64,000 nt of DNA from Photobacterium halotolerans DSM 18316 (GCF_000425165.1 NZ_KE384319.1:248001-312000); one strand, 5' to 3'; shown: positions 38,428 through 48,283, counted from the first letter of the stretch. Notes: generated by a model not told the origin, from the letters alone. Program-made: numbers and translations.

Positions 38428-40182
38428 TTATCGGGCCAAAACCAATGGGTTATCCAGCATGTCATCCATGTCCGGCAACATTCGGGACGCACTGCTATCA
38501 GTGCTGTGTCTGAACTTCGCCAGATTTAATCCAATACGCAAAATTCGGGGTTTAAACAGATCCAGCCGCTGATACCGTTCTTCGAGTTCTGGATGCCGGG
38601 CAATGTGAGCGCGAATACGATCACCAAGCAAGCGATAAAATTGCTGCTCGGTGAACCCCAGCTTTTCAACTAATGGCGAGATAAAACGCAGTACTGTGAC
38701 GAAATGACCCGTTTGCAAATCATGAATGATCAACTCTTCAGGTAAGCGTACCGTCACAGCTTTGACCATAGGATCAAGAGAGTCCTGTTCGGGCAAATCA
38801 CGCTCAACCAGACGCATATCTCCTTGGAAATCTTTCAGCAGAATACGCTTGGGTGCGAAATTTTCCATTACGATAGTAATATTCTGGCCGTGAGCAATCA
38901 GCGACACGCCATATTTAGTCAGCAAGTGATAAAACGGTATCACAACAGCATCAAAGAGTTTGGTCAGCCATGCTTCAACAGACAGCCCCGACGCCGCAAT
39001 GTATTCGCCGATCAGCGGATTGCCCAGAGAATCGGACTCCATCAGGGCAGCCATCAGAATGGCAGATTCATTTGCTCTCAGCTTAGAAGCCAGAGATTCA
39101 CGCCAGATAACACCCAGCAGTTCGTGGTATCGGTATGGCGCTTTTCCCAATTGTTTGTAATCCGCTTGCGCTGCATAAGCAGAAGCCGGTTCCTGCAACA
39201 CTTCAGCCTCTTTACCCAGCAAGAGCGGATCGGTTTTAAAAACCTGAACGATCCAGTCTGATGCCAGCGGACCTGCCAAAATATAACGGCCAGGAATACC
39301 CCGATAGCAGGAAGTGTTCATGATTGTCAGCGGTAATTTGATATCGTAGCCCTGTGGCCGGGACACATTACTCAGGGTACGGATAGAGAGTTGCGGCAAA
39401 AAGTAGTCGCCGAACTCGCCAAGGTACAGCAAGGATTTGTCTGCCATTTCACGGACAAATAGCAGTGATAGTTTTTGAGACCATTGCCAGGGGTGCACAG
39501 GTACCAGAGTATAATCCTGCTGCTTTGCCTCAAATTGAGCGAATACACGGTCTAGCTTCGCCTGTTCTGCTTCAGAGACCGCCGAATCAACCAGTTTCTG
39601 CCAATCGGTGCGTGCGTTGGTTGATTTCTGCAAAATCGAATGATGAACAGCAACCCAACCTAACTGGAATGCACGTTGAGATTCCGGAGCATACAGATCC
39701 AAATCATCAGACCCCCATCCTCTGCGGCCTTTGTTAAAAGCAAATTTCGGATGGCCGTCGAAATAGGTCTGTTGCAGTTCGCAGCCCAAACTGATCAGGT
39801 CTTTTGCCGTCATGGCCTGCTTTTTCACCGCCAGTTTACAGTCACCCAGCAAGGTGGCATTTAAATCTTCAAAATGCTCGGCTAAGGCTTCATCCGGTAT
39901 GTTAAGCAAACTTTGAATATCCATCATGAACTGAGTAGCCAGTAATAACCCGGTATCCGGCGTACGCGTGACAGTATGCGGATCAATCACCACCTGCCCC
40001 CAGATGTTTGCTTTTCCTTTGAACCGGTAACTGACACCATGATCCAGATTCAGGATAAACCCGTCTTCAGACACCTGAAACTCAAAGGCCTGCTCATAGG
40101 CAAACTCACTGATCATCTTGGCCACAATGGCACGATTCGCCTGAGGCCAGTACTTATGCAGCGCCTGTTGAATCATCACCAT
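38428..40182 (-). CDS. iucC: Aerobactin synthase IucC
   Basis: This 584-residue NIS synthetase of the IucA/IucC family has the N-terminal ATP-grasp-like region and the C-terminal FhuF-like domain (LIAHGQNITIVMENFAPKRILLKDFQGDMR). It joins the second N6-acetyl-N6-hydroxylysine to the citrate amide made by IucA, giving aerobactin. The motif HPWQWSQKL is the family hallmark. GAGGAG precedes the ATG, which overlaps the 3' end of iucB by seven bases. Which citrate carboxyl it acts on follows from operon order and family knowledge. Confidence 0.94.
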   Translation of the reverse strand: MVMIQQALHKYWPQANRAIVAKMISEFAYEQAFEFQVSEDGFILNLDHGVSYRFKGKANIWGQVVIDPHTVTRTPDTGLLLATQFMMDIQSLLNIPDEALAEHFEDLNATLLGDCKLAVKKQAMTAKDLISLGCELQQTYFDGHPKFAFNKGRRGWGSDDLDLYAPESQRAFQLGWVAVHHSILQKSTNARTDWQKLVDSAVSEAEQAKLDRVFAQFEAKQQDYTLVPVHPWQWSQKLSLLFVREMADKSLLYLGEFGDYFLPQLSIRTLSNVSRPQGYDIKLPLTIMNTSCYRGIPGRYILAGPLASDWIVQVFKTDPLLLGKEAEVLQEPASAYAAQADYKQLGKAPYRYHELLGVIWRESLASKLRANESAILMAALMESDSLGNPLIGEYIAASGLSVEAWLTKLFDAVVIPFYHLLTKYGVSLIAHGQNITIVMENFAPKRILLKDFQGDMRLVERDLPEQDSLDPMVKAVTVRLPEELIIHDLQTGHFVTVLRFISPLVEKLGFTEQQFYRLLGDRIRAHIARHPELEERYQRLDLFKPRILRIGLNLAKFRHSTDSSASRMLPDMDDMLDNPLVLAR

Positions 40183-41099
40183 TGCTCCTCAAAGAATGCA
40201 CCCCGTTCCAGCATCAGCAGCGCCGAACGTTTATGCGGAAAATTGAATTCAAACAGCTTCTGATAACCCACTTCCTTAATGCGGTTAAACAGGCGCTGGT
40301 TATCAGAACGGGGTTCAAGAACAATGCGGGTCGTGCGCACATCATCAATGAACAAATAATGACTGATCGCGCGCATCCAACAGTTGAAATACCGTGGCCC
40401 GCGGAACTGATCTTCACCCACTAATAAGTGAATACCGCGATCATAAGACTGCACGTCATAATAGGGACTGAGCCTGTCTTCGCTCACCCAATAAGCTTCC
40501 ACATAGCCAAATGCTTCGCCGTTGAATTCACCAATCAGCGGAATGATGTGCGGGTCATTCAGTCGGGACTGAGCAAACTCAGCCAGCTCATCTTTACTCC
40601 AGGCCTGTTCCCAGAAATGCGCGACACGGGGATCATTCATCCAGCGAACAAATCGATCCAGATCCCGCTCCATATCGAAAACACGAAAAGAGACTTCCAG
40701 GTCGGCCTGATGGTCAAAGCGCTGATAGACAGTACCTGTTGGCATAGCAGGACGCAGCGGATGGTGGCGGTACTGGTTGTTTGACTGTACTTCAATCAAC
40801 GGAAACCGGCTCGATTCCGTGTGGCGATGCCATTGCGCCGGCATCTGATAAAACAGCGCTTTATACAAAATCGCCCCTTCACATAACGGTAGCCATTTTG
40901 CCAGCTCGGCCAGAATCAGTTCAGACGCTTCCAGCTGAAAACATTTACAGTCAAACTGTTGACTGAACTCGCCATCCAGATCAGCAATCAGCTGCTCTAT
41001 CACCTGGGGATTAAGCAGATCACTTTCCGACAAGGTCAACTGCACACGAAGTGGATTCTCGCTTCCTTCAACGACTTGAAACGTCTTTGCATTAAACAT
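40176..41099 (-). CDS. iucB: N6-hydroxylysine O-acetyltransferase (IucB)
   Basis: This 307-residue acetyltransferase, near the 315 residues of E. coli IucB, has a variable N-terminal half and a C-terminal GNAT domain. Motifs include RFVRWMNDPRVAHFWEQ, GYVEAYWVSEDRL, RGIHLLVGEDQFRGPRYF and RIVLEPRSDNQRLFNRI. It acetylates N6-hydroxylysine from IucD with acetyl-CoA to form the hydroxamate ligand. It overlaps iucA by eight bases and iucC by seven, so translation is probably coupled. Confidence 0.93.
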   Translation of the reverse strand: MFNAKTFQVVEGSENPLRVQLTLSESDLLNPQVIEQLIADLDGEFSQQFDCKCFQLEASELILAELAKWLPLCEGAILYKALFYQMPAQWHRHTESSRFPLIEVQSNNQYRHHPLRPAMPTGTVYQRFDHQADLEVSFRVFDMERDLDRFVRWMNDPRVAHFWEQAWSKDELAEFAQSRLNDPHIIPLIGEFNGEAFGYVEAYWVSEDRLSPYYDVQSYDRGIHLLVGEDQFRGPRYFNCWMRAISHYLFIDDVRTTRIVLEPRSDNQRLFNRIKEVGYQKLFEFNFPHKRSALLMLERGAFFEEQW

Positions 41100-42870
41100 T
41101 CATGGCTTCCTTTACGTTGATGAGTGGATTGGGCAGATCAAAGTAGATCACAGCCGGATCGGGGATGGAGTTTTCGTTGAAATTCTGCAGGTAACAGAAG
41201 AAGTTTCCTTTGCAGCACAGTCCTTCGTCATTGAGCACATAGTCAAGACAGGCAGAGTCGCTGACGCCTTGGTTTTTCAGTGCTTCAAGCTGTTCACGGA
41301 GAATGGCAACCAGCGCCATTTCTTCAACACCGGCGCCAGCACAAATAGAACCGATGACGTTAAACGTAGAGTTAATGATCAGGTAGTACGCAAAGTAACG
41401 ACGTACTTTTTCCTGGCTCCAGTAATTTTCGACATCCTGCCTGGTGTCGCTCAAGGCATCGGCAAATCGTTCGAAAGCCAGATCGGTATATCCGGTTCCC
41501 TGGCAATCCCGGTAATACATGCCGACCGGAAAACCCTCTTGCAATTGCATGACAATATTTTGCTGGTGAGCCAGAAATACCACGCCATAGTTGGCCTGAA
41601 GGTTAAACAGAGGAATAACGCAATGCTCACAATACGCCTGGAACCAGGCTTTTGCCGCTTGCGCTGCGCTGATTTTCTGACTGGCGGCATAATCGGCAAT
41701 CCGTGTTGCTAACAGGCTTTTGCCACCATATGGATCTTGCTGTGCCAGGGTTGCCAGCACGACCGCTTCTTCATTTTCCTTGTCAGCTAACGGATTGTCC
41801 CGAAACGCCACCAGAGATTCATCAATGGCTTTTCCGTTTTTATCCATCAGCCCCAGATAAGCAGGTTCCTGCATCAGCTGAAACCCTTTCCCGTCACCCA
41901 GCACACGCTGAATATCCGTATCCGAGAAGAGCTGATTCAAACGAGTACCACGAACCACTTCTTTGACTGACAGGTTACGAATTGAGTTCGTCAGTTTCAC
42001 GCTCAGCGAGAATTTCAGCATGTACGGCAAAGAAGGCGCATACAATGAGCGCGTCGACGAGGTTGGATACCAGTCGCATCCTGATTCCCCTAAGTCTTTA
42101 ATCAACCCCTTCTCGCAGTATTCGATTACATCCGGATACTGGCCAAATACTTGCCACTGCCAGGGATGCACAGGAAGCAGAACCTGACTATCAGTGAGCT
42201 GTTCTAACAGTGCCTGATTAAACCTTGCGTCAGAGCGAATCAGTTCGGACATACGCTCTGTGACGGATTGATGCGCCGAGCTGCCAGACACAGTGATAGA
42301 TGCATCAACAGCCAGCCAGCGAAGAGGGAAATGGCTGCCAAACTCAGGAGAAAATCGTTTCGCATCGTCAGCGCTGAACTGCTCGCGACTCTTGGGTGCC
42401 GGATGGAAAGAGTGACCAATCAGCAACCCCTGCTCTGCCTGCTGAAAATTCAGTGCCTGATTAAACAACGCTTCACCATAGGGGCTTTGGCTGGTAGCAC
42501 TGTAGGTATTGTAGTGACTTTCCATAACACGTTTGGTGAAAATGTGTTTCTGTTCGTCTGTCACCAAACCCACCAGCGAGGGCTCTTCCAGAATCAGAGC
42601 GACCAGCTCAGGATAGCTGATTTCACTGGGTGTACCCGCATCCAGCAATGCAGGAAACTGATACTCATGAACACCCAGCGGAGAGTAATAACGTAGTGGA
42701 ATGCGAATTTGCTGCTGATTCGCTAAAGGAATCAGATAATTCGTACCTCCCTTTCCGGATTCAAACTGAATTGACGAGCATTCTCTGGCAAGTGCATTTA
42801 AGAAACAGGCAGCGGCAACATCATGCTGACCGTTTGTTAAATCAGAACTGGATTTGTTATGTATTTTCAT
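41092..42870 (-). CDS. iucA: Citrate:N6-acetyl-N6-hydroxylysine ligase IucA
   Basis: This 592-residue NIS synthetase condenses the first hydroxamate lysine with citrate. GHSFHPAPKSREQF near residue 155 and HPWQWQVFGQYP are conserved nucleotide-binding and substrate segments. FLAHQQNIVMQLQEGFPVGMYYRDCQGTG is the C-terminal family motif. It is the first gene of the iucABCD operon. No strong ribosome site precedes the ATG. A near-consensus Fur box lies 33-47 bases upstream. Confidence 0.94.
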   Translation of the reverse strand: MKIHNKSSSDLTNGQHDVAAACFLNALARECSSIQFESGKGGTNYLIPLANQQQIRIPLRYYSPLGVHEYQFPALLDAGTPSEISYPELVALILEEPSLVGLVTDEQKHIFTKRVMESHYNTYSATSQSPYGEALFNQALNFQQAEQGLLIGHSFHPAPKSREQFSADDAKRFSPEFGSHFPLRWLAVDASITVSGSSAHQSVTERMSELIRSDARFNQALLEQLTDSQVLLPVHPWQWQVFGQYPDVIEYCEKGLIKDLGESGCDWYPTSSTRSLYAPSLPYMLKFSLSVKLTNSIRNLSVKEVVRGTRLNQLFSDTDIQRVLGDGKGFQLMQEPAYLGLMDKNGKAIDESLVAFRDNPLADKENEEAVVLATLAQQDPYGGKSLLATRIADYAASQKISAAQAAKAWFQAYCEHCVIPLFNLQANYGVVFLAHQQNIVMQLQEGFPVGMYYRDCQGTGYTDLAFERFADALSDTRQDVENYWSQEKVRRYFAYYLIINSTFNVIGSICAGAGVEEMALVAILREQLEALKNQGVSDSACLDYVLNDEGLCCKGNFFCYLQNFNENSIPDPAVIYFDLPNPLINVKEAMNV

Positions 42871-42902
42871 AATGAACTCATTGCATTAACAATTGAATCA
42901 AA

Positions 42903-42917
42903 TGCTAATGATTATCA
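42903..42917 (-). promoter_or_regulatory. Fur-box-like operator before iucABCD
   Basis: Read on the minus strand it is TGATAATCATTAGCA, matching 14 of 15 bases of the 7-1-7 Fur consensus, close upstream of iucA. Confidence 0.87.
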
Positions 42918-43008
42918 AAAACATAATCAATACTTTTCATGTTAATTCTATTTGAATTTTTTATATGGCATTTTCTTTGATAAAGATTTGGTACCTATCT
43001 GTGTCAAA

Positions 43009-43040
43009 AACAAAAAAAGCCAGCAATCATTGCTGGCTTT
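43009..43040 (-). terminator. Intrinsic terminator of the vatCDB operon
   Basis: The 11-bp stem AAAGCCAGCAA and its complement has a 3-base loop and is followed by seven T residues on the minus strand. It separates vatB from the iuc promoter. Confidence 0.92.
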
Positions 43041-43101
43041 CGAAAAAATATGGTGCTTTTTACCAAAGTAACCTCTGTTACTTAGATGTTGACTGAAAAA
43101 G

Positions 43102-45105
43102 CTACTTTCGCATCAAATACAAGAAGTAGCCGCCGCCTATCACCGAGGCGAGCAAGCCGGCTGGAAATTGCCAGGGGAACCAAAGGTTTCGTCCGATCCA
43201 ATCAGCGATCATCATCAGGCAACCGCCCAGTAAACAGGCAACAATTAATTGCCGGTTTGCCGTGTACTGGTTGAGCGTACGGGCCATATGCGGGGCGAGT
43301 AAACCGACAAAACTCAATGGGCCAATCACGATAGTACAAAGCGTAGTCAAACCCGCAACCAGTAACAGTAATAGCTGCCTGACTCGCCGGCAATCAAGGC
43401 CAATACTGGTTGCACTGACTTCACCCAGCCCGATCAGGTCGATCCAGCGGCTCAGCGACAAAGTCACTATCAGCAACCCGCCGACTCCGATAGCCAGTAA
43501 GGTGACATCCTGAGCAGAAACCAAATAGGTGGATCCGGAAAGCCAGGTCAGCAATGCTCTGACATTATCCTGCCCCGATGACATCGCAATGCGCAGAAAA
43601 GCATCAAGACCGGCGCTTAATGCTATGCCTGTCAGCAAAGTCTGAGTGGGTGCAAACTGATGCTTCTTGCCCATCAGCCAGATCACAGCGGTTACGAGCA
43701 AAGCACCCGCCGTACCCAGCATGACTTGCTCATGACGTTCAACGGAAATACCAAGTAATGCGCCAATGACCAGTGCCAGAGCAGCTCCCGAACTGATACC
43801 CAAGACTTCAGGGCTTGCCATAGGGTTGGTTGTCACACGCTGAATAATCGTGCCGGCCAGTGCCAGGCCAATACCCGCAAGCAGAGCCACAGCCACCCGT
43901 GGGAATCGGTACTCCCAGACAGCCCCTGTAAAAGTTACGGACCAGCCTTGCTGCCCCTGACCCACGGTGATCGCCAGAATCAGGCATAAAGATGCAAACA
44001 CAGATAAAATCAGCAAGGTCTTGTTAAAATCACGCTGATGGTAATGAACGGTGCTTTCATCTCTTGCTCTAAGTTCGGACTGTAAGGTTTTTCGCCTCAG
44101 CAGCCAAAGTAAAAACGGTGACCCCAGCAAGGCAGTCATGGCACCTGTTGGCAGCATCTCGCCGCCGACACCAGAGAACGGCTGAATGATGAGATCAGCC
44201 AGCAGCAGCATCAGCGAACCAATCACCCCACTGAGCAGAATAGTCTGATGCAACTTCCGGCTACCCAGCATACGGGCAATGGCTGGTGCAACGATGCCGA
44301 CAAAACCGATCAACCCTACTTCGCTGACCACGCTTGCCGTCATAAAAATGGCCAGCCCCAGACACAGCACTTTAATCTGTTTGACGTTTATGCCCAGTGA
44401 GCTCGCAACGCCATCGCCCAGTTGCAAAGACGCTAACGGGCGCTGCAATACCATTAAGGCCGCCAGCGGTAAGAGCGTCATTGGCAGCAAAGTTGTCACT
44501 GTATCCCACCCGTTTTGATTCAGGGTACCCGCACCCCAGACAAAGACAGACGATAAAGTCTGCTCATGAAGCAGCAACAGCATGGTATTGACAGAACCAA
44601 AGAACAGGCTGATCACCATGCCAGCCAGCACCATATGAACAGGCGCAAAGCCCCGTTTAGCCGACAGCAGAAACACCAGAGCCGTAGCCAGAGATCCGCC
44701 CAGAAATGCAGGAAAAAATGAGGGTATAGCTAAAGATGCCGGCAATAACAAGATGCCCAGTACCATACCCAGCTCAGCACCAGAGGCCACACCCAGAGTC
44801 GTTGGCGATGCAATGGGGTTGCGTAACACAAACTGCATAACCGCCCCCGCAACGGCCAGTGAAAAACCGCATAACACGGCCACCACCAGGCGAGGCAAAT
44901 ACGTCAGGTTAACAATAATGTGCTGATAATTGGTGGGATCGTAATTTAGCAGCGTTTCCCAGAGTAACGGCAACCCTTGCGCATAAGGAACGGTAAGATT
45001 GAGCAGATAACCAATAGCAACTATCAGGCCCGACATAATCAACAGCAACCGGGCACGTTGACCCGGCCGCAGAAATGAACCCATCAGGGTAACTTGGGAC
45101 GGCAT
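43102..45105 (-). CDS. vatB: Ferric hydroxamate ABC permease, fused two-half type (FhuB/VatB-like)
   Basis: This 667-residue permease consists of two homologous halves, each of about ten membrane segments, as in FhuB. Paired motifs are LRNPIASPTTLGVASGA and TTNPMASPEVLGISSGA. GFVGIVAPAIARMLG and SFVGLLAPHMARTL are the ATPase-contacting segments. It moves ferric aerobactin across the inner membrane. Its ATG overlaps the vatD stop by one base (TAATG). The order ATPase, binding protein, permease next to iucABCD-iutA matches the Vibrio vatCDB/matCDB systems, which is why I use that symbol. Confidence 0.9.
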   Translation of the reverse strand: MPSQVTLMGSFLRPGQRARLLLIMSGLIVAIGYLLNLTVPYAQGLPLLWETLLNYDPTNYQHIIVNLTYLPRLVVAVLCGFSLAVAGAVMQFVLRNPIASPTTLGVASGAELGMVLGILLLPASLAIPSFFPAFLGGSLATALVFLLSAKRGFAPVHMVLAGMVISLFFGSVNTMLLLLHEQTLSSVFVWGAGTLNQNGWDTVTTLLPMTLLPLAALMVLQRPLASLQLGDGVASSLGINVKQIKVLCLGLAIFMTASVVSEVGLIGFVGIVAPAIARMLGSRKLHQTILLSGVIGSLMLLLADLIIQPFSGVGGEMLPTGAMTALLGSPFLLWLLRRKTLQSELRARDESTVHYHQRDFNKTLLILSVFASLCLILAITVGQGQQGWSVTFTGAVWEYRFPRVAVALLAGIGLALAGTIIQRVTTNPMASPEVLGISSGAALALVIGALLGISVERHEQVMLGTAGALLVTAVIWLMGKKHQFAPTQTLLTGIALSAGLDAFLRIAMSSGQDNVRALLTWLSGSTYLVSAQDVTLLAIGVGGLLIVTLSLSRWIDLIGLGEVSATSIGLDCRRVRQLLLLLVAGLTTLCTIVIGPLSFVGLLAPHMARTLNQYTANRQLIVACLLGGCLMMIADWIGRNLWFPWQFPAGLLASVIGGGYFLYLMRK

Positions 45106-45998
45106 TAGTTCTGTGTCAGTTGTTGTGTAATAAAATCGCTGAAGCGCTGCGCTGATACTAAACCACCAAAGGTCCAGATCGCTGGCAGTTCATAAACGGC
45201 ATCCGAACGGGTAAACGCCATCACCTGCCAGAGAGGTGATTGGGTCAGCTTCTTTCGCTCATCCGCTTGCAACGGGCCGAAAATCATCACATTCGTGTTT
45301 TGATGTTCAGCCATCTTTTCGATACCTGCGGTGGTGAATCCCCACAGATTGGTCGGCTCTTGCCAGTCGTTTTTCAGGCCCATAGCCGTAATGGTGTCCT
45401 GTGCCAGAGAGCCTTCACTGTGAATACGCAGGGTTTTATCATTGATAAACCGGATAAACATCAAAGGCTTTTGTCCTGCATCAGATGCAAGCACTTTGTC
45501 ACCGTTTTGCTTGAGACGAGCCGATACAGTTTCAATCACAGATTGCGCTTTTTGTTCTTTACCCAGCACTTTCCCTAATTGCTGAGTCACCTTGACGGCA
45601 TTGGCAAGCGGTGTTTTCGAATCGCTGTAAATGGTGTACACCAGTGTTGGCGCAATGGCATTTAACTGCTGATAGACAGGGCTCATATGATTACTGATCA
45701 GGATAACATCTGGCTGCATCTCAGCCAGCAGCTCCAGATTAGGTTCACGCCTTGAACCGACATTAATCGCGGACTCCGGCAATACCGGTTCGCCTACCCA
45801 GGTTCGATAGCCGTCTTTATCTGCAACACCTGCGGGTGTCACGCCCAAACTCAGCACGGTTTCTGTCAGCGCCCAGTCCAGTGCCACCACTTTTTCTGGT
45901 GGCTCAGCAAAATCTGTTGCACCTAACTCGTGCTTTATCGTCATCGCCTGACTCTGAAAAGTCAGTACGGTAAAAAGCAGTGCGATACTCTTTCTCAC
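45105..45998 (-). CDS. vatD: Periplasmic ferric hydroxamate-binding protein (FhuD/VatD-like)
   Basis: The 297-residue protein has an N-terminal signal peptide (MRKSIALLFTVLTFQSQA) and no lipobox, and shows the Fe3+-siderophore binding fold. EKVVALDWALTETVLSLGVTPAGVAD at the start and GSRREPNLELLAEMQPDVIL are typical of FhuD/BtuF-like proteins. It delivers ferric aerobactin from IutA to the permease. It is coupled to vatB. Confidence 0.9.
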   Translation of the reverse strand: MRKSIALLFTVLTFQSQAMTIKHELGATDFAEPPEKVVALDWALTETVLSLGVTPAGVADKDGYRTWVGEPVLPESAINVGSRREPNLELLAEMQPDVILISNHMSPVYQQLNAIAPTLVYTIYSDSKTPLANAVKVTQQLGKVLGKEQKAQSVIETVSARLKQNGDKVLASDAGQKPLMFIRFINDKTLRIHSEGSLAQDTITAMGLKNDWQEPTNLWGFTTAGIEKMAEHQNTNVMIFGPLQADERKKLTQSPLWQVMAFTRSDAVYELPAIWTFGGLVSAQRFSDFITQQLTQN

Positions 45999-46019
45999 GA
46001 TCTTTCCCTGTTTTTATTG

Positions 46020-46787
46020 CTATGGAATGTAGCTGATCGGCTTCCCGGTTTGCGGATGTGAAAACAGTGCCAGCTCCATGCCATATATCTTCCTGAGAAC
46101 ATCAGGAGTCATCATATCTTCAGGTGCCCCTTGTGCGATCACTTTACCTGAATGCAGAGCAATTAAGTGGTCGCTGAATCTGGCCGCCATGTTGACATCA
46201 TGCAACACCATGATAACAGTCAGTCCAAGGCTGAGATTCAATTCCCTGATTAAATGCAGCAACTCATATTGGTGGGCAACATCCAGCGCAGAAGTTGGTT
46301 CATCCAGCAAAATACATTTGCTCTGTTGTGCCAGCAACATCGCGACCCAGGCGCGCTGTCTTTCGCCGCCTGACAAGGTAGCAACAAATCGATCAGCAAA
46401 ACGGGTCAGCCCCACCCTCTCAATCGCCTCATCAACCAGCTGATAATCGTTCTGGCTGTAACGGCCGAATGCACCTTTCCAGGGATACCGGCCAAAGCAC
46501 ACCAGTTCGCGTACTGTCACACCATCTGTGATCGGTGGATGCTGAGGCAGATAAGCGGCATTGAGCGCAAAGGTCTTGCTGTCAAACTGCTGTACAGGCT
46601 GATCCTTAAGCAAAACTTGCCCGGCAGCAGGCACGTTTTGCCGGCTGAGCAGTTTCATCAGAGTGGATTTGCCACAACCATTATGGCCGAGCAAAGTAGT
46701 GACTTTTCCGGGTTCAAAGGCCAGTGACGTAGGATGAAGAATCCGTTTCCCGTCCACATCAAAGGCAGCGTCAATGAGTTGATACAT
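46020..46787 (-). CDS. vatC: Ferric hydroxamate ABC ATPase (FhuC/VatC-like)
   Basis: The 255-residue ATPase shows Walker A GHNGCGKST, a Q-loop (YLPQHPP), signature LSGGERQRAW, Walker B CILLDEPTSALD and the H-loop VLHDVN. It powers VatB. The ATG at 46787 gives the usual FhuC length and N terminus. The frame reaches a GTG at 46832, and neither start has a clear ribosome site. It is first in the vatCDB operon and divergent from the MFS gene, with a shared Fur-box-like sequence between them. Confidence 0.9.
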   Translation of the reverse strand: MYQLIDAAFDVDGKRILHPTSLAFEPGKVTTLLGHNGCGKSTLMKLLSRQNVPAAGQVLLKDQPVQQFDSKTFALNAAYLPQHPPITDGVTVRELVCFGRYPWKGAFGRYSQNDYQLVDEAIERVGLTRFADRFVATLSGGERQRAWVAMLLAQQSKCILLDEPTSALDVAHQYELLHLIRELNLSLGLTVIMVLHDVNMAARFSDHLIALHSGKVIAQGAPEDMMTPDVLRKIYGMELALFSHPQTGKPISYIP

Positions 46788-46840
46788 GAATGCGGTAATG
46801 TGTTGCACAACAAAGTGCACGAACTTTATCACAGCCTACT

Positions 46841-46859
46841 GTTAATGATAATAGTTTTC
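46841..46859. promoter_or_regulatory. Fur-box-like operator between vatCDB and the MFS exporter gene
   Basis: GTTAATGATAATAGTTTTC matches 15 of 19 bases of the Fur consensus. It lies in the 187-base divergent gap and could control both directions. Confidence 0.78.
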
Positions 46860-46974
46860 ACGACCATTAATTAGTTGTAGGATACCCGTCACTGATTTCA
46901 AGTGAGAACGAGAACACTTCTCTTTTTCTTTGTATCACCTGATTTTCATACTCATTTCCAGTCAGGACGGAAAC

Positions 46975-48198
46975 ATGACGCACGATGCCAGCCGAACACA
47001 ACATCGCCTTCACCTTACTCTTATCGGGCTTATCGCTGCCTTAATGGGCATCGGACAAAATGGCTTATTAGTATCGCTTCCCTTTCTGGTTGAACATTCA
47101 GCATACGGGTTACCGACCTGGTCAATCATCATCGCCATCGGCAGTTTCCTGTTCCTGCCGTCGGCACCATTCTGGGGCTGCTTCAGTGACCGGAACGGAC
47201 CAAAAACTGTCGTTCTTCAGGCATTAGCCGGAATGGCAGTCAGTTTTCTGCTTCTGCTGATTTTCACCGCCCTCAGCAATGAGTTCAGCGGACAAGCCTA
47301 CCTGTGGCTGGCCGGACTTGTACTGGCGCGTATCATATACGGTTGTACTGTGTCAGGTATGGTGCCAGCCAGCCAGCACTGGGCGATATTACTGTGCGGT
47401 GAAGGCAGCCGCCTGCAGGCCATCACGTCCGTCAGCATCGGGCTGAGCACAGGACGGCTGGTTGGCCCTTTGCTGGCAATGGCCGCCTTACAACTGCACA
47501 CCTATGCGCCACTGATGCTGATGATCGCATTTCCCGTCATTGCCTTACTTGGTGCCTGCTGGCTGCCCAAACCGGCTTTTACGCCGAAAGCGGATTCAGA
47601 AAAAACAGTGCCGCCAGGCAAGTCACCTAAACTGCCGGCAATGACGCTGTTGCCGTTTTTACTGACAGGTTTGCTGCTCTGCACCGTGGTGGCTTTGCTG
47701 CAATACAGCCTCTCACCACTGATTGGATCAATCACAATGTGGACCACAGATGACATCAGTCAGGCCATTGGCTTGCTGCTGACCCTGAGCGCCGCGTTTA
47801 CCCTGTTGACCCAGGTGCTGGTGATCAAAAAGAAGAAGCTGACCATTGACACCATGTACCGGCTGGGCGGCTTTGCCCTGCTGGCTGGTTTCGTGCTTTT
47901 CCTCAACTCGGCGTTCTGGGTCTTCACAATTGCCATGGTCGTGGTTTCCGTAGGCGCTGCACTTTTAGTTCCGGCATACACGTCAATGGCCACACAAACC
48001 AACCCCGATAAACCCGGAAAGATCGCCGGTTTGATTTCGATGTCGCACACCCTGGGTTACGGTCTGGCATCCCTGCTGGCCAGTACCGCTGTCATTTTCC
48101 CGCAGTTACCGGTTTGGGTCTGTATTGGCTTCGCGGTTTTAGTGGCCGGGATTGCCTTTACCCGGCGCAAGGAAAAAGAAGTCGTGCGTGTGGTTTAA
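46975..48198 (+). CDS. MFS transporter, probable aerobactin exporter (ShiF-like)
   Basis: The 407-residue protein has twelve predicted membrane segments and the MFS loop motif GCFSDRNGPKTV between helices 2 and 3. The ATG at 46975 is chosen because AGGACGG lies five bases upstream; an in-frame extension to 46930 lacks support. In enterobacteria an MFS gene, shiF, sits beside iucABCD and is thought to export aerobactin. Location and shared Fur-type control support the same role here. Sequence alone does not prove the substrate. Confidence 0.8.
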   Translation: MTHDASRTQHRLHLTLIGLIAALMGIGQNGLLVSLPFLVEHSAYGLPTWSIIIAIGSFLFLPSAPFWGCFSDRNGPKTVVLQALAGMAVSFLLLLIFTALSNEFSGQAYLWLAGLVLARIIYGCTVSGMVPASQHWAILLCGEGSRLQAITSVSIGLSTGRLVGPLLAMAALQLHTYAPLMLMIAFPVIALLGACWLPKPAFTPKADSEKTVPPGKSPKLPAMTLLPFLLTGLLLCTVVALLQYSLSPLIGSITMWTTDDISQAIGLLLTLSAAFTLLTQVLVIKKKKLTIDTMYRLGGFALLAGFVLFLNSAFWVFTIAMVVVSVGAALLVPAYTSMATQTNPDKPGKIAGLISMSHTLGYGLASLLASTAVIFPQLPVWVCIGFAVLVAGIAFTRRKEKEVVRVV

Positions 48199-48235
48199 AG
48201 CTCTGTAGCGTCTGTGCCTTGTAACCCCCTCCCAG

Positions 48236-48258
48236 CCTCCCCCTTGAAAAGGGGGAGG
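48236..48258. repeat. REP-like palindrome
   Basis: CCTCCCCCTT and its complement, separated by GAA, form a 10-bp hairpin inside a C-rich stretch (ACCCCCTCCC). This pattern recurs in intergenic DNA of many marine gammaproteobacteria. It also sits between convergent genes and could slow transcription. Confidence 0.55.
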
Positions 48259-48283
48259 AACTGAAAGCGTTTGTTGTGAGCAC

